Positions 45,537-55,061 of a stretch of DNA of 64,000 nucleotides are shown piece after piece (the stretch's first letter is position 1; each line of letters begins with the position of its first letter). The translations under genes and the position numbers were made by a program. Under the pieces are notes generated by a model. That model worked only from the letters and a program-made list of their open reading frames with translations. It was not told the origin of the DNA and searched no databases. The DNA is from Pseudomonas sp. B33.4. Lineage in GTDB: Bacteria > Pseudomonadota > Gammaproteobacteria > Pseudomonadales > Pseudomonadaceae. The stretch is from assembly GCF_034555375.1 (NCBI RefSeq), contig NZ_CP140706.1:1913001-1977000 (forward strand). The letters are read 5' to 3'.

Positions 45537-46682
45537 GTGACGGCGCTCCCGTACTGGCGGCTGTCCAGTTTCTATCTGTTCTATTTCGCCTTGCTCGGTT
45601 CGACAGCGCCGTTTCTGGCGCTGTACTTCGATCACCTCGGCTTCAGTCCTGCGCGGATCGGTGAACTGGTCGCCATCCCGATGTTGATGCGCTGTGTGGC
45701 GCCGAACATCTGGGGCTGGCTCGGTGATTACACCGGCAAACGCTTGGCCATTGTGCGTTTCGGCGCGGTGTGTACGCTGCTGACCTTCTCGCTGATTTTC
45801 GTCAGCAAAACCTACGCCTGGCTGGCGATGGTCATGGCGCTGCATGCGTTTTTCTGGCACGCGGTGCTGCCGCAGTTTGAAGTCATCACCCTGGCGCATT
45901 TGCAGGGGCAGACCTCGCGCTACAGTCAGATTCGCCTGTGGGGCTCGATCGGTTTCATCATCACCGTGGTCGCGCTGGGGCGGCTGTTCGAATGGCTCAG
46001 CCTCGATATCTACCCGGCGGCGCTGGTGCTGATCATGGCCGGCATCGTCCTTAGCAGTTTGTGGGTGCCGAACGCGCAACCGCCGCAAGGCAATCGGCCG
46101 AGCGGCGATGGCTTTCTCAAACAGCTGCGCAATCCCGGCGTGCTGGCGTTTTACGCTTGCGTGGCGCTGATGCAGATGAGCCACGGCCCGTATTACACCT
46201 TTCTCACCTTGCACCTGGAACGACTCGGCTACACACGCGGCACGATCGGCATGCTCTGGGCCGTGGGTGTGGTCGCCGAAGTGTTGATGTTCATGGCCAT
46301 GAGCCGGATTCTTGCGCGGTTTTCCCTGCGCCGCGTATTGCTGGCGAGTTTTCTGCTGGCGGCGCTGCGCTGGTTGCTGCTAGGTTCGTTCGCCGAGTTC
46401 CTGTGGGTGCTGTTGTTCGCGCAGATTCTGCACGCGGCAACCTTTGGCAGTTTTCACGCCGCTGCCATCGCCTTCGTGCAACGTAGCTTCGGTGCGCGTC
46501 AGCAAGGGCAGGGCCAGGCGCTGTACGCCGCACTCGCCGGCACCGGCGGTGCGCTCGGCGCGTTGTATTCCGGGTACAGCTGGAATGCACTCGGCGCAAC
46601 ATTGACCTTTAGTATTGCCAGTCTCGCGGCGCTCGCTGCTGCCGTTATCATTGCCACACGTATGCAAGAGGACAGGCCATGA
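45537..46682 (+). CDS. MFS transporter (HcaT-like)
   Basis: Major-facilitator transporter of 381 residues with about 12 helices. The N-terminal half begins YWRLSSFYLFYFALLGSTAPFLALYFDHLG, typical of the HcaT/LacY-like MFS_1 branch. RLWGSIGFIITVVALGRLFEWL lies at about 140–161. The GTG at 45537 is the only fitting start. Its TGA overlaps the mtnB ATG by four bases, so it is translationally coupled to methionine salvage. A methylthio-sugar or related substrate is possible but unproven. Confidence 0.88.
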   Translation: MTALPYWRLSSFYLFYFALLGSTAPFLALYFDHLGFSPARIGELVAIPMLMRCVAPNIWGWLGDYTGKRLAIVRFGAVCTLLTFSLIFVSKTYAWLAMVMALHAFFWHAVLPQFEVITLAHLQGQTSRYSQIRLWGSIGFIITVVALGRLFEWLSLDIYPAALVLIMAGIVLSSLWVPNAQPPQGNRPSGDGFLKQLRNPGVLAFYACVALMQMSHGPYYTFLTLHLERLGYTRGTIGMLWAVGVVAEVLMFMAMSRILARFSLRRVLLASFLLAALRWLLLGSFAEFLWVLLFAQILHAATFGSFHAAAIAFVQRSFGARQQGQGQALYAALAGTGGALGALYSGYSWNALGATLTFSIASLAALAAAVIIATRMQEDRP

Positions 46683-47305
46683 GCCTTACGCGTGAACAAC
46701 TCGCCCAGCAAATCGTCGACGCCGGGCGTTTTCTGTATGGCCGCGGCTGGTCGCCGGCCACCAGCAGCAATTACTCGACGCGCCTGTCGCCGAGCGAAGC
46801 GCTGCTGACTGTGTCGGGCAAGCACAAGGGCCAGTTGGGCCTGGACGATGTGCTCGCCACCGATCTGTCGGGCAACAGCCTGGAACCAGGCAAAAAGCCG
46901 TCCGCCGAAACCCTGTTGCACACTCAGCTGTATAGCTGGCGGTCGGAGATCGGCGCGGTGCTGCACACCCACTCGGTGAATGCCACGGTGCTGTCGCGCC
47001 TGACCCCGGAAGACTTCATCGAGTTCGAAGACTACGAGCTGCAAAAAGCCTTCAGCGGCATCTCGACCCACGAATCGCGAGTGCGTGTGCCGATTTTCGA
47101 CAACGATCAGGACATTGCACGCCTCGCCGCCAAGGTGCAGCCTTGGCTCGACGCCCATCCCGATTGCGTCGGTTATCTGATTCGCGGCCACGGCCTCTAC
47201 ACCTGGGGCGCGCAGATGAACGACGCGCTGCGGCAGATCGAGGCCTTTGAATTTCTGTTTGAATGCGAGTTGAAAACCCGCAGCGTCATGAACCGCCAAG
47301 GCTGA
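46679..47305 (+). CDS. mtnB: Methylthioribulose-1-phosphate dehydratase
   Basis: Class II aldolase-fold enzyme of methionine salvage that dehydrates 5-methylthioribulose 1-phosphate to a diketone. The protein has 208 residues. Motifs include GWSPATSSNYSTRL (about 22–35), ETLLHTQLYSWRSEIGAVLHTHSVNATVL (about 79–107, with metal His) and YLIRGHGLYTWG (about 166–177, third His). It overlaps the upstream MFS gene and precedes mtnD and mtnC, which complete the route to the keto-acid. Confidence 0.95.
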   Translation: MSLTREQLAQQIVDAGRFLYGRGWSPATSSNYSTRLSPSEALLTVSGKHKGQLGLDDVLATDLSGNSLEPGKKPSAETLLHTQLYSWRSEIGAVLHTHSVNATVLSRLTPEDFIEFEDYELQKAFSGISTHESRVRVPIFDNDQDIARLAAKVQPWLDAHPDCVGYLIRGHGLYTWGAQMNDALRQIEAFEFLFECELKTRSVMNRQG

Positions 47306-47399
47306 CTTCACCAGAAGCAGCCCATTTGCCTGATGAAATGCTGTGCCCGACCGGTCTGCAAGAACCGGACGGCAAGGCCGATACCGAGGAATTGCCCCA

Positions 47400-47945
47400 A
47401 TGAGCAGCCTGTCCGTCTATCACGTATCCAGCCCTGACATTCCGAACAAGGTGCTGACCCACTTCGAAGACATCGCCTCGACCCTGGCCGAGCAGGGCGT
47501 GCGTTTCGACCGCTGGCAAGCCGCTGCGAAGATCCAGCCCGGCGCCACCCAGGAAGAAGTGATCAGCGCTTATAAGGAACAGATCGACAAGCTGATGACC
47601 GAGCGCGGTTACATCACCGTCGACGTGATCAGCCTGAACAGCGATCACCCGCAAAAAGCCGAATTGCGCGCCAAGTTCCTCGAAGAACATCGCCATGGCG
47701 AAGACGAAGTACGATTTTTCGTCGCTGGTCGTGGCCTGTTTACCCTGCATATCGACGATTACGTCTACGCCGTGCTGTGCGAAAAGAACGACCTGATCTC
47801 GGTACCGGCCGGCACCAAGCACTGGTTCGACATGGGCGAGCACCCGCACTTCGTGGCGATCCGCCTGTTCAACAACCCTGAAGGCTGGGTTGCCAACTTC
47901 ACCGGCGAAGACATCGCCGGCCGTTTCCCGCGTCTGGAGGACTGA
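47400..47945 (+). CDS. mtnD: Acireductone dioxygenase
   Basis: Cupin metalloenzyme that oxidises acireductone to 2-oxo-4-methylthiobutanoate and formate (Fe form). The protein has 181 residues. The metal ligands are in [20 protein letters not shown] (about 94–113), and the third His lies in [17 protein letters not shown] (about 134–150). It begins 94 bases after mtnB; that gap has a small CCGGT/ACCGG hairpin (47351–47368). The start has GAGG 10 bases upstream. Confidence 0.96.
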   Translation: MSSLSVYHVSSPDIPNKVLTHFEDIASTLAEQGVRFDRWQAAAKIQPGATQEEVISAYKEQIDKLMTERGYITVDVISLNSDHPQKAELRAKFLEEHRHGEDEVRFFVAGRGLFTLHIDDYVYAVLCEKNDLISVPAGTKHWFDMGEHPHFVAIRLFNNPEGWVANFTGEDIAGRFPRLED

Positions 47946-47949
47946 TTCG

Positions 47950-48633
47950 ATGTCGATCAAAGCCATTGTCACTGACATCGAAGGCACTACCAGCGCGGTG
48001 AGTTTCGTGTTTGACGTGCTGTTTCCGTATGCGGCCAGACATCTGCCGGATTTCGTTCGGCAGAACGCCGAACGTGCCGATGTTGCTGAGCAACTCGACG
48101 CCGTGCGCCGTGACAGCAATGCACCGCAGGCGGATGTTGAACGGGTTGTTGAAATTCTCTTGAGCTGGATCGAGGAGGATCGCAAAGCCACGCCACTCAA
48201 GGCCTTGCAAGGTATGGTCTGGGCCCAGGGTTATCACGCCGGGCAGTTGAAAGGGCACGTTTACCCGGACGCGGTCGAAGCGCTGCAACGCTGGCATGCG
48301 GCGGGTTATCAACTGTTTGTGTATTCATCGGGGTCGATTCAGGCGCAGAAGCTGATTTTCGGTTGTTCCGAGGCGGGGGATTTGACGCCGCTGTTCAGCG
48401 GGTATTTCGACACCACGTCGGGGCCCAAGCGTGAGGCGCAGTCGTACACCAATATTCAGCAAGCGATTGGCGTCGCGCCTGAGGAAATTCTATTCCTCTC
48501 AGACATCGTCGAAGAACTCGACGCCGCGCAAGCAGCCGGCCTGCAAACCTGCGGCCTGGCCCGAGAAGGCGGCGAGCTGGGCAGCCACATCACCGTCGAC
48601 ACCTTCACCGGCATCGAACCCGAAGCCTTCTAA
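47950..48633 (+). CDS. mtnC: Enolase-phosphatase E1
   Basis: HAD-family enzyme that enolises and dephosphorylates the diketo intermediate to acireductone. The protein has 227 residues. HAD motif I is [16 protein letters not shown] (about 7–22), motif [13 protein letters not shown] (about 120–130), and motif [21 protein letters not shown] (about 180–197). It starts five bases after mtnD and is last of the MFS–mtnB–mtnD–mtnC unit. mtnA is not in the window. Confidence 0.96.
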   Translation: MSIKAIVTDIEGTTSAVSFVFDVLFPYAARHLPDFVRQNAERADVAEQLDAVRRDSNAPQADVERVVEILLSWIEEDRKATPLKALQGMVWAQGYHAGQLKGHVYPDAVEALQRWHAAGYQLFVYSSGSIQAQKLIFGCSEAGDLTPLFSGYFDTTSGPKREAQSYTNIQQAIGVAPEEILFLSDIVEELDAAQAAGLQTCGLAREGGELGSHITVDTFTGIEPEAF

Positions 48634-48647
48634 CCCACGCAATCCCT

Positions 48648-48730
48648 GTAGGAGCTGCGGAACGCTGCGATCTTTTGATCTTGTTTTTAGAATCAGGATC
48701 AAAAGATCGCAGCGTTCCGCAGCTCCTACA
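48648..48730. repeat. REP doublet, variant GTAGGAGCTGCGGAACGC
   Basis: Same element as at 3164 but with compensated changes in both arms (GCGGAACGC/GCGTTCCGC), which shows that pairing has been kept during divergence. Confidence 0.9.
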
Positions 48731-48782
48731 AAGAGTTAGCGATCGCAGTTGAGATCGCGATCGCGATAAATCGCGCACAAAA

Positions 48783-48820
48783 AAAACAGGCCGTGAAGCG
48801 AGAGCTCCACGGCCTGTTTT
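48783..48820. terminator. Bidirectional terminator between mtnC and the DUF3509-like gene
   Basis: AAAACAGGCCGTG…CACGGCCTGTTTT, a 13-bp stem with A- and T-runs at both ends, so it can stop converging transcripts. Confidence 0.88.
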
Positions 48821-48839
48821 GTTTAAAGCGGTTTATGCG

Positions 48840-49118
48840 TTAGAGCGAGTGATACGTCGGCAGCGCAAAACGCTGCTGGCTCTGCAGCATCGCGATCTGC
48901 GGCAGCTCACTGGCTTGCTCGGCCAGGTCACGGCGAATCGCGCTGATCGCCCACGACAGTTGGTCGCCGGCATGCAGTTGTTGATAAGTCAGTGCGCGTT
49001 TAAACACTTTGCCGTCGCTGCTGCGCAGAGTCAGCAGAATCCCGCCATCGGGACGTGGCGCAGTGGTGACGTCGAAGTTGGAGAACAGGGAGGTAAATTT
49101 TTCTTGGATCAGGCTCAT
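48840..49118 (-). CDS. DUF3509-like small protein
   Basis: Protein of 92 residues that matches the size and general look of the Pseudomonas DUF3509 proteins: MSLIQEKFTSLFSNFDVTT…PRPDGGILLTLRSSDG near the N-terminus and a helical, Gln-rich C-terminus. No signal peptide or membrane segment is present. The function of the family is unknown. The start at 49118 has GGAGCTG upstream. The open frame continues far upstream, but that part is A/T-rich and not coding. Confidence 0.75.
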   Translation of the reverse strand: MSLIQEKFTSLFSNFDVTTAPRPDGGILLTLRSSDGKVFKRALTYQQLHAGDQLSWAISAIRRDLAEQASELPQIAMLQSQQRFALPTYHSL

Positions 49119-49509
49119 GTCTTTCAGCTCCGTATGCACTTGAATGGCAAGCATGCAGAGGAGGTTGCAGCGATTGTGCCAGCATTTGTTAAATAAAAAA
49201 TTCTTATAAATCAACAACTTAAAAACAATGCAATTTGCAGGGGTCGTGCAATCTGCATGAATGGCCATCGTGCATCCTGCATTTTGCGGGATCGTTGTCG
49301 AATTGACGGAACCAATAGATTGCCCGGCGATCATCGCGGCCGTTCCCCCCATCAGTGGATACAAAACATTGCAAAAACCGCGTGTACAGCGCGAGAAGCG
49401 CTGACGTATTTTCGATCTCGACCCGCACTCGAATGCGCGGGTTGCTTCAAGCCAAAGCCCGAAAAATAAAAACATCGGCCTGCACGCCAAGGTCGAACGG
49501 GGAGCTTCC
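49119..49509. other. 391-bp A/T-rich intergenic region before the acyl-CoA synthetase
   Basis: A strongly A/T-rich part (49185–49235) probably contains promoters for one or both divergent genes. An imperfect direct repeat with a period of about 24 bases follows (GTGCAATCTGCATGAAT and GTGCATCCTGCATTTTG, 49246–49287) and could be a tandem protein-binding site. No gene was seen. Confidence 0.45.
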
Positions 49510-51348
49510 ATGAGTCACGCGCCAAGCGACACGATTACCTGGGGCATGATGCTCCGCAAACTGCCGATGATTGCCAAAGCCATCCCACGGGTGGTCAAAG
49601 GTATGAAGGTGGCCAAAGTCACGGATCCGACCCAAAGCTGTGGCCTTGGCTGGACATTCGAACAAGCGACGCTGCGCAATCCCGAGGGCCCGGCGTTATT
49701 GCAGGGCGATGTGCTGCTGACCTATGCGCAGGTCAACCACTGGGCCAACCGCATCGCTCACTATCTGAATGGACAGGGCATCGGCAAGGGCGATGTAGTC
49801 GCGGTGTTTATTGAAAACCGCCCGGAATTGCTGGTGACCATTCTGGCGCTGGCCAAGGTCGGCGCGGTCAGCGCGCTGCTCAATACCTCGCAGACTCGCG
49901 ACACGCTGATCCACAGTGTGAATCTGGTGGCGCCGGTGGCGATTGTCGTGGGTGAAGAACTGGTTCCGGCTTATGCGGCGATTCGCGACCAAGTGGCGAT
50001 TACCGCGCCGCGCACCTGGTTTGTCGCCGATCAGGACACCTATAGCCATCCGGGCATTGCGCCCGAAGGCTACGTGAACCTGATCAGCGCCAGTGCCGAT
50101 GCTTCCAGCGAGAATCCGCCGAGCAGTCAGCAGGTGTTTTTCGACGATCCATGTTTCTACATCTACACCTCCGGCACCACCGGCCTGCCCAAGGCTGGCG
50201 TGTTCAAGCACGGGCGCTGGATGCGCAGCTCCGCCAGTTTCGGCATGATCGCCCTCAACATGGGCCCCGACGATGTCGTCTACTGCACCTTGCCGCTGTA
50301 TCACGCCACCGGTCTTTGCGTGTGCTGGGGCTCGGCGGTCAATGGCGCCTCGGGCTTCGCGATACGGCGCAAATTCAGCGCCAGCCAGTTCTGGACTGAC
50401 GTGCGCCGCTACCGCGCGACTACCATCGGCTATGTCGGCGAGCTGTGCCGTTATCTGGTCGATCAACCGGCCAGCGCCGATGACAGCCGCCACGACGTGC
50501 GCAAGATGATTGGCAACGGCTTGCGCCCCGGCGCCTGGGCCGAGTTCAAAACGCGCTTTGCGGTCGATCACATCTGTGAGTTGTACGCGGCGAGCGACGG
50601 CAACATCGGCTTCACCAACATTCTCAACTTCGACAACACCATCGGTTTTTCCCTGATGGCCTGGGAGTTGGTGGCCTACGACCATGACAGCGGTGAGCCG
50701 CTGCGCAGTTCCGACGGTTTCATGCGCAAGGTCGGCAAGGGCGAGCAGGGCCTGTTGCTGGCGCGAATCGACGAGAAGGCGCCGCTGGACGGCTACACCG
50801 ATCCGCAGAAAACCGCCAAGGTTGTGCTGCACGACGTATTTACCAAGGGCGACCGCTTCTTCAACACCGGTGACCTGCTGCGCAACATCGGGTTCGGCCA
50901 TGCACAATTCGTTGATCGGCTCGGCGATACCTATCGCTGGAAGGGCGAAAACGTTTCAACCACTGAAGTCGAAAACCTGTTGCTGCAACATCCGCACATC
51001 TCCGAAGCGGTGGCGTATGGCGTGGAAATCCGCAATACCAACGGCCGCGCCGGCATGGCGGCAATCACGCCGGCGGAGTCCCTCGCGACGCTGGATTTCG
51101 CCGAGTTGCTGACCTTCGCCCGCGAACGCATGCCGGCCTACGCGGTGCCGTTATTTCTGCGGGTGAAGGTGAAAATGGAAACCACAGGCACCTTCAAATA
51201 CCAGAAAACCCGACTAAAAAATGAAGGCTTCGACCCGGGCCAGACGGGCGATGATCCGATCTACGCCTGGCTGCCCGGCACGCAGACTTACGTTCGGGTG
51301 ACCGATGAGGTGCTGGCGGAAATTCATCAGGGCAAACATCGTTATTGA
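49510..51348 (+). CDS. Long-chain acyl-CoA synthetase (FATP-type)
   Basis: AMP-forming fatty-acid:CoA ligase of 612 residues, the very-long-chain FATP/FadD-like group. The AMP-binding P-loop is FYIYTSGTTGLPKAGVFKH (about 216–234). CELYAASDGNIGF at about 356–368 corresponds to the YGxTE motif. GDRFFNTGDLL (about 449–459) and DTYRWKGENVSTTEVE (about 475–490) are the C-terminal hinge motifs. The last part KMETTGTFKYQKTRLKNEGFD holds the catalytic Lys. It activates fatty acids for oxidation or phospholipid synthesis. The start has GGGGAG. Confidence 0.93.
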   Translation: MSHAPSDTITWGMMLRKLPMIAKAIPRVVKGMKVAKVTDPTQSCGLGWTFEQATLRNPEGPALLQGDVLLTYAQVNHWANRIAHYLNGQGIGKGDVVAVFIENRPELLVTILALAKVGAVSALLNTSQTRDTLIHSVNLVAPVAIVVGEELVPAYAAIRDQVAITAPRTWFVADQDTYSHPGIAPEGYVNLISASADASSENPPSSQQVFFDDPCFYIYTSGTTGLPKAGVFKHGRWMRSSASFGMIALNMGPDDVVYCTLPLYHATGLCVCWGSAVNGASGFAIRRKFSASQFWTDVRRYRATTIGYVGELCRYLVDQPASADDSRHDVRKMIGNGLRPGAWAEFKTRFAVDHICELYAASDGNIGFTNILNFDNTIGFSLMAWELVAYDHDSGEPLRSSDGFMRKVGKGEQGLLLARIDEKAPLDGYTDPQKTAKVVLHDVFTKGDRFFNTGDLLRNIGFGHAQFVDRLGDTYRWKGENVSTTEVENLLLQHPHISEAVAYGVEIRNTNGRAGMAAITPAESLATLDFAELLTFARERMPAYAVPLFLRVKVKMETTGTFKYQKTRLKNEGFDPGQTGDDPIYAWLPGTQTYVRVTDEVLAEIHQGKHRY

Positions 51349-51445
51349 ATCTGGCTATGAGACAGCTTGAGAAAAAGGGGGTGACAGCCACCGTCTCGCT
51401 CGGGAAACTGTCGGCTTTCCGATTGACCGAAAGTGGAGTTGCCCC

Positions 51446-51964
51446 ATGTCCGACCAAAGCCGCCAGATGACCCCTGAAGAAGCTGCCGAATTCACCGAGC
51501 AGGTTTTCAACAAGGCGCGTGACGGTGATGCCGAGATGCTCGATCGCCTGGTCACCGCTGGTTTGCCGGTGAACCTGAAGAACAGCAAGGGTGACACGCT
51601 GCTGATGTTGGCCAGCTATTACGGCCATGTCGATGCGGTGAACGTACTGCTTAAACACAAGGCTGACCCGGAAATGCGCAATGGCAACGGTCAGAGCCCG
51701 ATTGCTGGTGCGGCATTCAAAGGTGATCTGGCGGTGGTCAAGGCGCTCGTCGAGGCCGGGGCCGAGATCGAAGGCTCGTCGTTCGATGGACGTACGGCGT
51801 TGATGATGGCGGCGATGTTCAACCGTGTTGAAATCGTTGATTACCTGATCAGCAAAGGTGCCAACGCTCAAGCCAAGGACGCCAATGGCGTGACCGCGCT
51901 GGACGCGGCGCGCACCATGGGCGCGGTCGATACCACCGCGCAACTGGAAACATTGTTGGGCTGA
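51446..51964 (+). CDS. Ankyrin-repeat protein
   Basis: Protein of 172 residues made of about four ankyrin repeats after a helical N-terminus (MSDQSRQMTPEEAAEFTEQVF). Repeat cores are GDTLLMLASYYGHVDAVNVLL (split around residue 50), QSPIAGAAFKGDLAVVKAL, RTALMMAAMFNRVEIVDYL and VTALDAARTMG. No export signal is visible, so it is probably a cytoplasmic binding protein. The partner is unknown. It follows the acyl-CoA synthetase after 97 bases. Confidence 0.92.
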   Translation: MSDQSRQMTPEEAAEFTEQVFNKARDGDAEMLDRLVTAGLPVNLKNSKGDTLLMLASYYGHVDAVNVLLKHKADPEMRNGNGQSPIAGAAFKGDLAVVKALVEAGAEIEGSSFDGRTALMMAAMFNRVEIVDYLISKGANAQAKDANGVTALDAARTMGAVDTTAQLETLLG

Positions 51965-51967
51965 TAA

Positions 51968-52074
51968 GATCAAAAGATCGCAGCCTCCGGCAGCTCCTAC
52001 AATGATTGCGTTTGCCGCCCATTTCGCGGACGAACGCTTTACCTGTAGGAGCTGCCGCAGGCTGCGATCTTTTG
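51968..52074. repeat. REP doublet, class GTAGGAGCTGCCG
   Basis: Arms GATCAAAAGATCGCAGCCTC… and …GAGCTGCCGCAGGCTGCGATC with a spacer of about 35 bases; each arm carries small substitutions (CTCCGG/CCGCAG). Confidence 0.88.
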
Positions 52075-52129
52075 CTTTCTGCGTTATCCTCCGCGCCCTC
52101 AAATTTCACCTCCCACAGGATCCGCCCTC

Positions 52130-52660
52130 ATGAAAGCCGCACTCGTCGAACTCATCAGCAAAATCAGCTCCGGCTGCATGGGCGAGGACGAGATCCTGAA
52201 CGTGGCCGACGAAGCGGCGCAAGCCTACGCCGATGCCGACGCCTTTCTGACCGCCAACCCCGACATCAACTACGACGACACCTTCCCGATTCCGTTGGGC
52301 GAGTGGGTGGTGGTCGGCAGCCTGCCGGAAACCGTGCTGTTTCAGGCCGACACCTACGTTGACCTGTTCGCGCAGATCGTCGCCTCGTTTGGCCCGGGCG
52401 TGGATTTCAACCTCAAGCCCAAGCAACTGGCCAAGACCGAAGCGCTGACCGCGCTTAATCGCATTCAGGTGCAGATGAGCAGCATGAACAAGGAAAACGG
52501 CGGTTACACGCTGATGAACTTCAGTCAGTTGCTCGACGATGAGCTGCAAATGGTGCTGGTCTTCGGCAACGACGTGCCACGCGTGCTGGAGTTGTGCGCC
52601 GAAGTCGGCATCACCGCCGCTCCTTCGCTGGAAGCCTTGAAGGTCGCCGTTCACGTCTGA
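52130..52660 (+). CDS. Conserved cytoplasmic protein, function unknown
   Basis: Protein of 176 residues. I do not recognise a named family. It is acidic and helical at the N-terminus (MKAALVELISKISSGCMGEDEILNVADEAAQAYADADAFL), then contains FPIPLGEWVVVGSLPETVLFQ and a C-terminal part with YTLMNFSQLLDDELQMVLVFGNDVPRVLELC. There is no signal or membrane segment. The good coding bias and a clean start argue for a real gene. It is flanked by a REP and the small membrane protein. Confidence 0.8.
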   Translation: MKAALVELISKISSGCMGEDEILNVADEAAQAYADADAFLTANPDINYDDTFPIPLGEWVVVGSLPETVLFQADTYVDLFAQIVASFGPGVDFNLKPKQLAKTEALTALNRIQVQMSSMNKENGGYTLMNFSQLLDDELQMVLVFGNDVPRVLELCAEVGITAAPSLEALKVAVHV

Positions 52661-52731
52661 GCGCAATAAAAGGGAACCCTGCGCGCGACCGTCTATCCTA
52701 AAAGTGCATGCCACTATTCTGGAGCGACACC

Positions 52732-52923
52732 ATGGGTTCCACGTTCAACGGTCTGATCGGCCTGATCATCCTTGCCCTCGACATCTGGGCCATCATCAAC
52801 GTGTTGAAAAGCGGCGCAACCACCGGGATGAAAATCGTCTGGGTGCTGCTGATCATCCTCCTGCCAGTGCTGGGCCTGATCATCTGGGCGATTGCCGGAC
52901 CGCGGGGCAACGTGCGGATCTGA
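52732..52923 (+). CDS. Small PLD-nuclease-N-type membrane protein
   Basis: Protein of 63 residues with two hydrophobic helices: FNGLIGLIILALDIWAIINVL and MKIVWVLLIILLPVLGLIIW. The turn with W-x-LLIILLP…GLI-W-x-GP is typical of the phospholipase D nuclease N-terminal (PLDc_N) domain found in many tiny membrane proteins. The ATG at 52732 has TGGAG at good spacing. The longer frame from 52708 has none. The role is unknown. Confidence 0.85.
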   Translation: MGSTFNGLIGLIILALDIWAIINVLKSGATTGMKIVWVLLIILLPVLGLIIWAIAGPRGNVRI

Positions 52924-52947
52924 ATCAGCTAACACCGCAATACCCCT

Positions 52948-53031
52948 GTAGGAGCTGCCGAAGGCTGCGATCTTTTGATCTTGCTTTTAAAAATCAACGT
53001 CAAAAGATCGCAGCCTTCGGCAGCTCCTACA
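52948..53031. repeat. REP doublet, class GTAGGAGCTGCCGAAGG
   Basis: Near-perfect inverted arms identical in sequence to those at 3164, in front of speE. Confidence 0.9.
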
Positions 53032-53153
53032 AGGATTGTGGGTTGCTGATGAAGTGAGGTTCGACCTGTCATCTTCGGCAACGTAGAATGCGCGCCTTTC
53101 CCGGGCGATCGTCCCCACGATCGGCGCCCGCGCATTCATCGGAGCACTTCACC

Positions 53154-54029
53154 ATGACCGTCACCAAAACCAGCGAGTACCTGGAAACCCTCTACGAAGG
53201 CTACGGCCAGCGTTTTCGCATGGAAAAACTGCTGCACGAAGTGCGCACCGAACACCAGCACCTGGTGATCTTCCAGAATCCGCGCATGGGCCGGGTGATG
53301 GCGCTGGACGGCGTGATCCAGACCACCGAAGCCGACGAATTCATCTACCACGAAATGCTCACGCATGTGCCAATCCTCGCCCATGGCAGCGCCAAACGCG
53401 TGCTGATCATTGGCGGCGGTGACGGTGGCATGTTGCGCGAAGTGACCAAGCACGCCGGCGTTGAACACATCACCATGGTCGAGATCGACGGCACCGTGGT
53501 CGACATGTGCAAAGAGTTCCTGCCGAACCACTCCAGCGGCGCCTACGACGATCCGCGTCTGAACCTGGTGATCGACGACGGCATGCGTTTCGTCGCCACC
53601 ACCACGGAAAAATTCGACGTGATCATCTCCGACTCCACCGACCCGATCGGCCCGGGCGAAGTGCTGTTCTCGGAAAACTTCTATCAGGCCTGCCACCGCT
53701 GCCTGAACGAGGGCGGCATCCTCGTGACCCAGAACGGCACGCCGTTCATGCAGATCGACGAAGTGAAAACCACCGCCGGTCGCCTCAACAGCCTGTTTCC
53801 GGACTGGCACTTCTATCAGGCGGCCGTGCCGACCTACATCGGCGGTTCGATGACCTTCGCCTGGGGCTCGACCAACCCGGCCTACCGCAAGCTCAGCCGT
53901 GAAACCCTGCAGCAGCGCTTCATCGGCAGCGGCATCGTCACGCGCTACTACAACCCGGAAATCCACATCGGCGCCTTCGCCTTGCCGCAGTACGTGCTGC
54001 AAGCGATCAACAAGCCAAGCAACGATTAA
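53154..54029 (+). CDS. speE: Spermidine (polyamine) synthase
   Basis: Aminopropyltransferase that makes spermidine from putrescine and decarboxylated SAM. The protein has 291 residues. Signature motifs: [30 protein letters not shown] (about 38–67), [18 protein letters not shown] (about 84–101) and [17 protein letters not shown] (about 157–173, catalytic Asp). The start has GGAG nine bases upstream. It stands between two REPs with no operon partner. Confidence 0.95.
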   Translation: MTVTKTSEYLETLYEGYGQRFRMEKLLHEVRTEHQHLVIFQNPRMGRVMALDGVIQTTEADEFIYHEMLTHVPILAHGSAKRVLIIGGGDGGMLREVTKHAGVEHITMVEIDGTVVDMCKEFLPNHSSGAYDDPRLNLVIDDGMRFVATTTEKFDVIISDSTDPIGPGEVLFSENFYQACHRCLNEGGILVTQNGTPFMQIDEVKTTAGRLNSLFPDWHFYQAAVPTYIGGSMTFAWGSTNPAYRKLSRETLQQRFIGSGIVTRYYNPEIHIGAFALPQYVLQAINKPSND

Positions 54030-54047
54030 ATAATCGCTGCAAAACTT

Positions 54048-54136
54048 GTAGGAGTGAGCCTGCTCGCGATTACGGTCTGTCTACCAACATCACCGTTGGA
54101 TGGGAAATCGACATCGCGAGCAGGCTCACTCCTACA
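54048..54136. repeat. REP doublet, GTAGGAGTGAGCC variant
   Basis: Arms GTAGGAGTGAGCCTGCTCGC…/…GCGAGCAGGCTCACTCCTAC flank about 45 bases after speE; same variant as at 11781 and 58720. Confidence 0.9.
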
Positions 54137-54248
54137 GTAGATGTCGTTTTATTCATGTTCGTGCGCTGTAATCCTTTTGAACCAACTTTCGGCGTACACA
54201 GTCGAGATAGGTGTAAGCCCATTTGCGGGTTTGATCGAGGAGGCACCG

Positions 54249-54482
54249 ATGCAAAAGTGGAAAGTCACTTTCGTGGACGATCATGGTGAAATTGTCGATG
54301 AGGTGTTCGAGCGCGCGGAATGCCCCAGCGACGATGAGGCCGCTCGATTGATCAAGGCTCGGCTTCTGCCCGTCGCCGCCGAACTGGACCTGAACGATCT
54401 GGAAGGGCGCACCGCCGATGCGGGCGTGAAAAGCCTGAAAACCCAGAACAGCATTGAAATCCGCAGCATCACTCCCATCTGA
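54249..54482 (+). CDS. Small acidic protein of 77 residues
   Basis: Begins MQKWKVTFVDDHGEIVDEVFER, then a helical part ECPSDDEAARLIKARLLPVAAELDL, and ends TQNSIEIRSITPI. The pattern (beta hairpin, helix, strand) is compatible with a small folded domain. The AGGAGG site seven bases before the ATG is very strong. There is no membrane segment. I do not recognise a family, and neighbours give no clue. Confidence 0.75.
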   Translation: MQKWKVTFVDDHGEIVDEVFERAECPSDDEAARLIKARLLPVAAELDLNDLEGRTADAGVKSLKTQNSIEIRSITPI

Positions 54483-54692
54483 CATTCTTCCTGTCACCTT
54501 TAACACCAGGCCTTGGCAGCAGCTCTAACTTGGGGCTACTCTGCAAGCGAGATCAGCGAACGGATCGCTAAGGTCTGGTCTTGTCAGCTACATGCTTGTT
54601 TCCCGCGTGCAACCACGTTGCCGTAGTACTTAGGCCAGAGGCCCGGGGCGGGAATACGGAAAGTCTATCCATCTATGCGAGGGGGACGATTC

Positions 54693-55040
54693 ATGAGCAC
54701 AGCCTATCAAGAAGACATCAGCAGCAATGTTCTGCGCCGCATGAAAGAAGGCGGTTTCGATTTTTCCCGATTCCATCCCATCGAGTTCTACGCCATTTTC
54801 CCGGACGAGGAGCGGGCGCGCAGGGCGGCAGGCAAATTTCGCGGTGAATCCATCAATGCCCAGGTCAGCGTGCGTGATGACGGTGCGTGGGCGCTGGAAT
54901 TGAGCAAGGTGATGTATGCGACGTATGACGATATCGGCGACTTTGAGCAGGGTTTCTCTGCCGTGGTCGAACCGCTGGGCGGCATTATCGAAGGCTGGGG
55001 TGTGAAACAGGAGGTGCGCAACCGCCACCGTTTGAATTGA
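54693..55040 (+). CDS. rraB: RraB-family regulator of RNase E
   Basis: Protein of 115 residues resembling RraB, which binds RNase E and modulates mRNA decay. It has the family order: DISSNVLRRMKEGGFDFSRFHPIEFYAIF (about 7–35), ARRAAGKFRGESINAQVSVRDDGAWALELSK, and C-terminal FSAVVEPLGGIIEGWGVKQE. The start is preceded by GAGGGGGA. A UUCG-type terminator follows. The identification rests on overall pattern, not on a unique catalytic motif. Confidence 0.8.
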   Translation: MSTAYQEDISSNVLRRMKEGGFDFSRFHPIEFYAIFPDEERARRAAGKFRGESINAQVSVRDDGAWALELSKVMYATYDDIGDFEQGFSAVVEPLGGIIEGWGVKQEVRNRHRLN

Positions 55041-55061
55041 TCTCTTGCAGCGACAATCGAG

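Noticed and set aside
49696..50907. A minus-strand frame of about 400 codons inside the acyl-CoA synthetase gene
   Set aside because: It lies fully within a convincing AMP-binding enzyme and shows no domain or start signal.
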